Shown here in pieces: positions 59,075 through 64,000 of a stretch of DNA of 64,000 bases. Below the pieces are notes generated by a model, which saw nothing but the letters and a program-made list of their open reading frames with translations, did no database searches and had not been told where the DNA came from. The first letter of the stretch is position 1, and each line of letters starts with the position of its first letter. Both the position numbers and the translations under genes were made by a program. The stretch is from Priapulus caudatus (lineage: Eukaryota > Priapulida > Priapulimorpha > Priapulimorphida > Priapulidae), in assembly GCF_000485595.1 (NCBI RefSeq), contig NW_014577390.1, positions 104,775-168,774 on the forward strand, given 5' to 3'.

Positions 59075-60838
59075 AGGACAGGTGCGATGCTAAACAAACA
59101 GAGACAGAATCGATAGGCATTTCCTCCACCGTTTTCTCCAACTAAGTGTACAAAAATGCAGCAGTAATTTTACCTTCTCTGCGTTCATCTTCCTGCGTGC
59201 TGACTCCTTCTCTCTCCGTCTCTTCCCCTTCCTCTTCCCCCCCTGCTGCCCTCTCATTGTTCTTGCTCTGCTCCGCTCCTCTCTGAACTCCTCCCCGTCC
59301 CTTCCTCTCTCCCTTTCTCACATTCATAAACACGCATGCCACCTGGATTGTACCTGTGCATGATGATGCAACATGTGTGCTGTGTCGTGCCGCACACACA
59401 CTTAAACCCTCGCCTCAAGAATTAATCTTTTAATCACTTTTTAAATCACTTTTTTCAAATCGACTTAATCTGCTTTCCCTTATTTTTGCGAAGTTCACCT
59501 GTCTATTTTTTATTAAGCTGAATTCTTTCAATCAATTTTTTCAAATTCAATCTTTTTAATCACCCTCGTAATCTTTTTCCTCTCGCTGGGCAGGACGGTA
59601 CCCGGTAGTTAGGCCTGCTTCAGGGGTGAGGAGAGGCTGCAGAAAGCAGTATGGAGTCACATATCAGGCAGCCTTACTGGCCTGGCTCGGGCACCGATCA
59701 AACACTGCCTTTACAGCATACACGCCCCTATCGAGACCTTAGAAAAGGTACAGCGCCCCTCACCATTCCACAGGGCTAGTCAGTTCGCGTTTTAAACTAA
59801 GGAGCGGACGTATATCGAAACCGAGGCGGGTACGCAATGGTCCTTGGTCATGATGGAGGTTGTGGAGTAGCATTGTAGTCAGGCTAAAAGCTGGGCGAAT
59901 TTGCTACCGGGACTACCCAAGACTTTGTTTGTGAGAATGGGCGCGCGAATTGTGGATGTCAACGATGTAGGAATTATAAGCCAGATTGGCCAACTCCGAT
60001 GGTTGGCGAAAACGTAGATTAACGATCTTCTAGAGTCTATTCCCATTAAGCTTACTAGATTAGATCTGTAATTTCCGTCGGATTCATTGTGAGTCTATTA
60101 CGCCTCCCTATGAGCGACTCGCGGGCGAGCTATTTGCGGCGCCAACGCTATTATGGGCTGTGGGCATAGGCGGATTGGAGATATATTGCTGGATGAGTTT
60201 ATAAGGGGCGCCGAGCCTATGCCGGCATCGGTGTTTCTGGATTAGTTGGGAAGTTGTTCAATTCAGTCGCGGCCCCAATACAAAGTTGGTAGTGTTTAAA
60301 AGACCCAGCTTTTAGATATTACGTTAAATGACTGCATTGTTGCTTATACAGCCACCGCAGTACATCATTGACGGGAGCATAGTCGTTTACCTGTCTATAG
60401 AGACCATTTCATCAATAGTAACAATTAAATTTCTAAGTAAGTAACCAATTTATATATTTTGTTAAAGCATTTTTATCCATGGGCGAGCGCCCCCGAGGTT
60501 GGTTGACAAATGCATCTCGCGTTTTCAATAATTTTATTGCTTTATACTCCTAGTCGTGAGTTGGTAGGGACATGGCAGAGATCAGCTCGAGCTCAGGTTG
60601 TAGGCCTCACCTGGTTAGTCATAGTAATTACGCAGAATCAATGTTCGGACTTGACTGCGGCTGGTTTTTTAATCCGATAATGCCCGTGAGGCATGCCTGC
60701 CGCCTTACTGGTCGTTCTTCAAGATAATTGTGAATGTTATTCGACAGGGCCCAGGCGGCACCGCAGCGGCCCGCAAGCGCGCCGGCGCCGTCGTTCACAG
60801 GTGATAGAAGCGCTTGCCGATCTCAGCCCTAACCGTGG
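59075..60838. other. No gene; pyrimidine-rich stretch then compositionally odd block
   Basis: 59,190-59,330 is rich in CTCTCTCC runs and 59,420-59,580 has TTTAATCAC/TTTTTCAAAT repeats. From about 59,590 the sequence has balanced base composition, no simple repeats and many stops in all frames, up to the gap. It contains GC-rich GCGCGCCGGCGCC near 60,778. I see no homology to other parts of the window. Confidence 0.5.
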
Positions 60839-60863
60839 NNNNNNNNNNNNNNNNNNNNNNNNN
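60839..60863. other. Assembly gap of 25 N
   Basis: Exactly 25 N, identical in length to the first gap. Confidence 0.98.
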
Positions 60864-61915
60864 TCAATGTTTGAGAAGATAAACATTTTTTATAGGAACA
60901 ACAATGTTAAATGTGATCTGTGAACGCTCATTGGTTATTTAAACGATGTAAATTCTTTTGTAATTTAAATAATTGCAGTTATTCAGTGCGCCCAAGTTCC
61001 AACACCATCTACCTGTTTTCCCGTAATTCTTTATTGCGATTTCATTCAATATGCCTCATAACTCTTTCAAAAAATAATTTAACTGTTAGACTTTTATATG
61101 CAGGAAACTTGAAACAGTTTATGACGGATAAATGCAACCATTTGCAGGTACTGCTAACAACACAAATCAAATAAATTCCAATAGTTCGTCAGGGCTTGAA
61201 AATGAGGGACATAGGCGTAGTAAGGAAAGGGGGGGCGGGCAACGAAGGAGGCATGACCCCCTCTTGAGTCGGAGAGCTACAAATTAAGAGAGAAGGGCCC
61301 TGAATGGATTGGCGGTTTCTTTACCCTATTACCTACACCTAATAATGGAAAGATGAAATGCGCAAAAATGCCATTTTGATGCACATAGTCTTCAAAAATT
61401 ACCCTCACTGTGGAGGCGGAACACCCTCGCCACGTTGAGAACATTGCTTCATCGCTGTCTTTGTCGCTTAACTTTTCTTCCCTCCCTGAAAAACAGCTTG
61501 GCTGCGTGTAAAGCATTTTCACTGGTCTAGCTAAGGTTCCACCACGACTGGTCGTGTGTAACCTCAGAGCGCTTCCGCGCCAGCAGCCAGGGGCCCATCG
61601 TCCCACGTTGATCGTGATCGAGGCAGGAACAAAATAAATAAAAGCGAGAGGGGGGGTTATTAAGGGAGTTAGCATATCCCACTCTCATATAAGTTTACCC
61701 CTAATACTGAATTTTAGTGGTGCAGAAAAATGCCAAAAAAAATCAATTTTGTTATAAAAGCACACCCCAAACAAAGTTTTAATAAATCCATAATTGATCA
61801 TGCACGAATTTTTCAAAAATCTCGCCCTACGTGGGATGGGGGGATACCCCCCCACACCCTACCCCCTCGTCGGCTGCGCTCCCTGCGCCTTGCGCCCCCC
61901 TGTTTCAATTGCTGG
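60864..61915. other. Non-coding; nothing assignable
   Basis: AT-rich to ~61,190, then a segment with GGGGGGGCGGGC and CCCCCC runs and stretches such as GGCGTAG/CTACGCC near both ends (61,212 and 61,916). These could be the ends of a small element, but I cannot prove the boundaries. Confidence 0.4.
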
Positions 61916-61919
61916 CCTA

Positions 61920-64000
61920 CGCCACTGGTTATACTGCCATGTGGTGCAAACGCTGAGAAGAGTGGGCACATGTCTCAGCGAGAATAATGCTACATCATTA
62001 TACAAAGGCCTTTATAGTTATATGCATGGTGCGTGCAACGTGAGAAGAGTTGGCACATGTTCTTCAGCCGAAGTTAATTGGCAACATTCATATACAAGGC
62101 CTTTATAGTTTATACTGGCATGTGGATGCAACGCTGAGAAGAGTTGGGCCAACACATGTCTCACCCGAGACATAATTGGCTTAATTATTATACAATCGGC
62201 TCTTATAGTTGATACTGCAGGTGCGTGCAACGCTGAGATAACGAGTTGGCACATGTCTCACCGAGAATAATGGCTACATCATATATACAAGGCCTGTATA
62301 GTTAAATAAAGTGGATTGACAAACAGCTGGAAGAGTTGCGCACGGGCTCAGCGAGAATAATTGAACATTTGCTTCAAATGTTTTGTATTTTAGACGAGAA
62401 CATAGGTATTTCATGTCGTGTGCAACGCTGAGAAGAGGTGCACATGTCTCAGCGAGACATAATTGGTACCATCATTATACAAGGCCTTTATAGTTTATAC
62501 TCCATGTCTGATGTGGTGCAACGCTGAGAAGAGTTGGCACATGTCTTCAGCTCGAGATAATTGGTACATAATTATATCAAGGGCCTTTATATTACTATAC
62601 TCGCATGTCGTGTGCAACGCTGAGAAGGAGTGCGCACGTCTCAGAGCCGAGAATAATACATTTGCTTCAAAAAAAATTTTGTTTTTTTTTGTATTTAGCA
62701 CGAGAACTATATATTTTATGTCGTGGAAGTGCGAACGCTGAGAAGAGTTGGCAGCTCTCTCAACGCGAGAATATGGCCTGGCATCATTTATCAAGCCTTT
62801 ATAGTTTATACTCATTGTGGGTGGCAACGCTGAGAAGAGTTGAGCACTGTCTCACGAGAGAATTGGCACACCGATTATACTCAAGGCCTTTATGTTTATA
62901 GTGCATGTGGTGCAACGCTGAGAACGAGTTGACGCAGTTCAGCCCGAAATAATTACATTTTGTTCCAAAAATGTATTGTGATTTTAGAACGGAGACGACT
63001 ATATTCATTTTCATGTCAGTGGTGCAACGCTGAGAGAGGGCGCACCATAGTCTTCAGCCGAGAATAATTGGACTACATTAATTGAGTACAAGGATTTATA
63101 GTTTATGCTGCATGTGGTGCAACCGCTGCACAAGAGTGGGCGCACATGCTCTGAGCTCGGAAAAATTGGCTACATCATATATAACAAGGGGGGGCGCTGT
63201 ATAGTTTAACTTGTATGTGGGTGCAACGCTGAGAAGAGTTGGCGCACGTCTCGAGCCGTGAGAGATAATTGGACATTTGCTTCGATGTTTGTATTTTAGA
63301 CGAGAACTCTATATTATTTCATGCGTGGTGCAACGCTAGAGAAGCAGTTGGCACATGTCTAGCCGAGAAATAATTTTGCTGACATTCATGATACAAGCGC
63401 CTTTATAGTTTATACTGCATGTGGTGCAACGCTTGAGATAGATATTGGCACATGTCTCAAGCGCAGATAATTGGCTACTCATTAGACACAAGGCCTTATA
63501 AGTTTATAGTGACAAGGTGGTGCAAGCTGAAGAGTTGACGCACGTCTTCAGCGGAATAAGTACCATTTGCCTCAAAATGCTTGTATTTAGGACGAGAACT
63601 ATATTATATTCATGTCGTGGTGTCAACCTGAGAAGACGGTGGCATATGTCTCAGCCGTAGAATAATGGACTCACAATCAATTACAAGGCTTTTAGTTATA
63701 TACGGCATGGGCTGGCAACAGCTGAGAAGGAATTGGCACATGTCTCAGCGAGCATAATTGAGCATACATCTAATATACAAGGCCTTTATGTTTACTAGTG
63801 CATGTGGTGCAACGCTGAGAAGAGTGACGCACGTCTCAGCCGAGAATAATTAATGTTGGCTCAAAAGTTTGTATTTTAGACGAAACTATCATATTCATGT
63901 CGTGGGCAACGCTGGAGAGTTGGCATATGGTCTCAGCGAGAAAATTGGCTACATCATTATACAAGGCCTTTTAGTTTATACTGCTGTGGATGCAAACGCT
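61920..64000. repeat. ~95 bp satellite with ~300 bp higher-order period
   Basis: About 21 monomers contain GCAACGCTGAGAAGAGTTGG and CACATGTCTCAGC. Most continue to ACAAGGCCTTTATAGTTTAT; every third one instead has ACATTTGCTTCAAA and TTTAGACGAGAAC (near 62,370, 62,650, 62,955, 63,275, 63,565 and 63,860). That gives a three-monomer higher-order unit. Indels are frequent, as in the other arrays. It runs off the window. Confidence 0.9.

Overview
The window is animal nuclear DNA: spliced genes with GT-AG introns of 0.1-4 kb, an orthologue of human RNASEH2A, a tRNA-derived SINE, and many small inverted-repeat elements and minisatellites. The repeat style suggests a marine invertebrate; I cannot name the phylum from sequence alone. 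Two gaps of exactly 25 N, and indel-riddled tandem arrays beside otherwise clean exons, suggest a short-read assembly whose gaps were filled with raw long reads.

1-22,040. The four first exons of RNASEH2A (RNase H2 catalytic subunit) lie on the minus strand at 21,401-14,521; the remaining exons were not found. A ~4 kb block with exon 1, part of intron 1 and upstream DNA (17,968-22,039) is repeated in inverted orientation at 1-4,045, where the exon 1 copy is frameshifted. Between the arms, on the same strand as RNASEH2A, sits a ~7.7 kb DNA transposon (4,071-11,728). It has repeated, inverted subterminal units and a four-exon transposase gene of about 1,615 codons, with two zinc-binding modules and an XPG/FEN-like nuclease region, closed by one in-frame TAG. 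It resembles the Academ superfamily. If RNASEH2A continues to the left, its pre-mRNA would contain both arms and could fold into a 4 kb hairpin covering exon 1.

22,040-25,634 is the shared upstream region of two divergent genes and holds two small transposons with 6 bp target duplications.

25,635-59,074 is one plus-strand gene of about 27 exons (~2,370 codons). Short N-terminal exons lead to a 3.5 kb serine-rich exon, followed by short exons that all encode coiled coil. I read it as a centrosome- or cilium-type scaffold but cannot assign a family. Its introns are full of mobile-element relics and minisatellites, several of which run straight into a splice acceptor; one intron is 4.2 kb of a ~47 bp satellite. 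Two exons are frameshifted, probably by sequencing error.

59,075-64,000 has no recognisable gene: a compositionally odd 1.2 kb block against a gap, then a satellite with ~95 bp monomers and a ~300 bp higher-order period that runs off the window.

Leads worth following are the RNASEH2A inverted duplication, the transposase with a single stop, and two related small elements with 9 bp target duplications that carry (TTAGGG)n cores.
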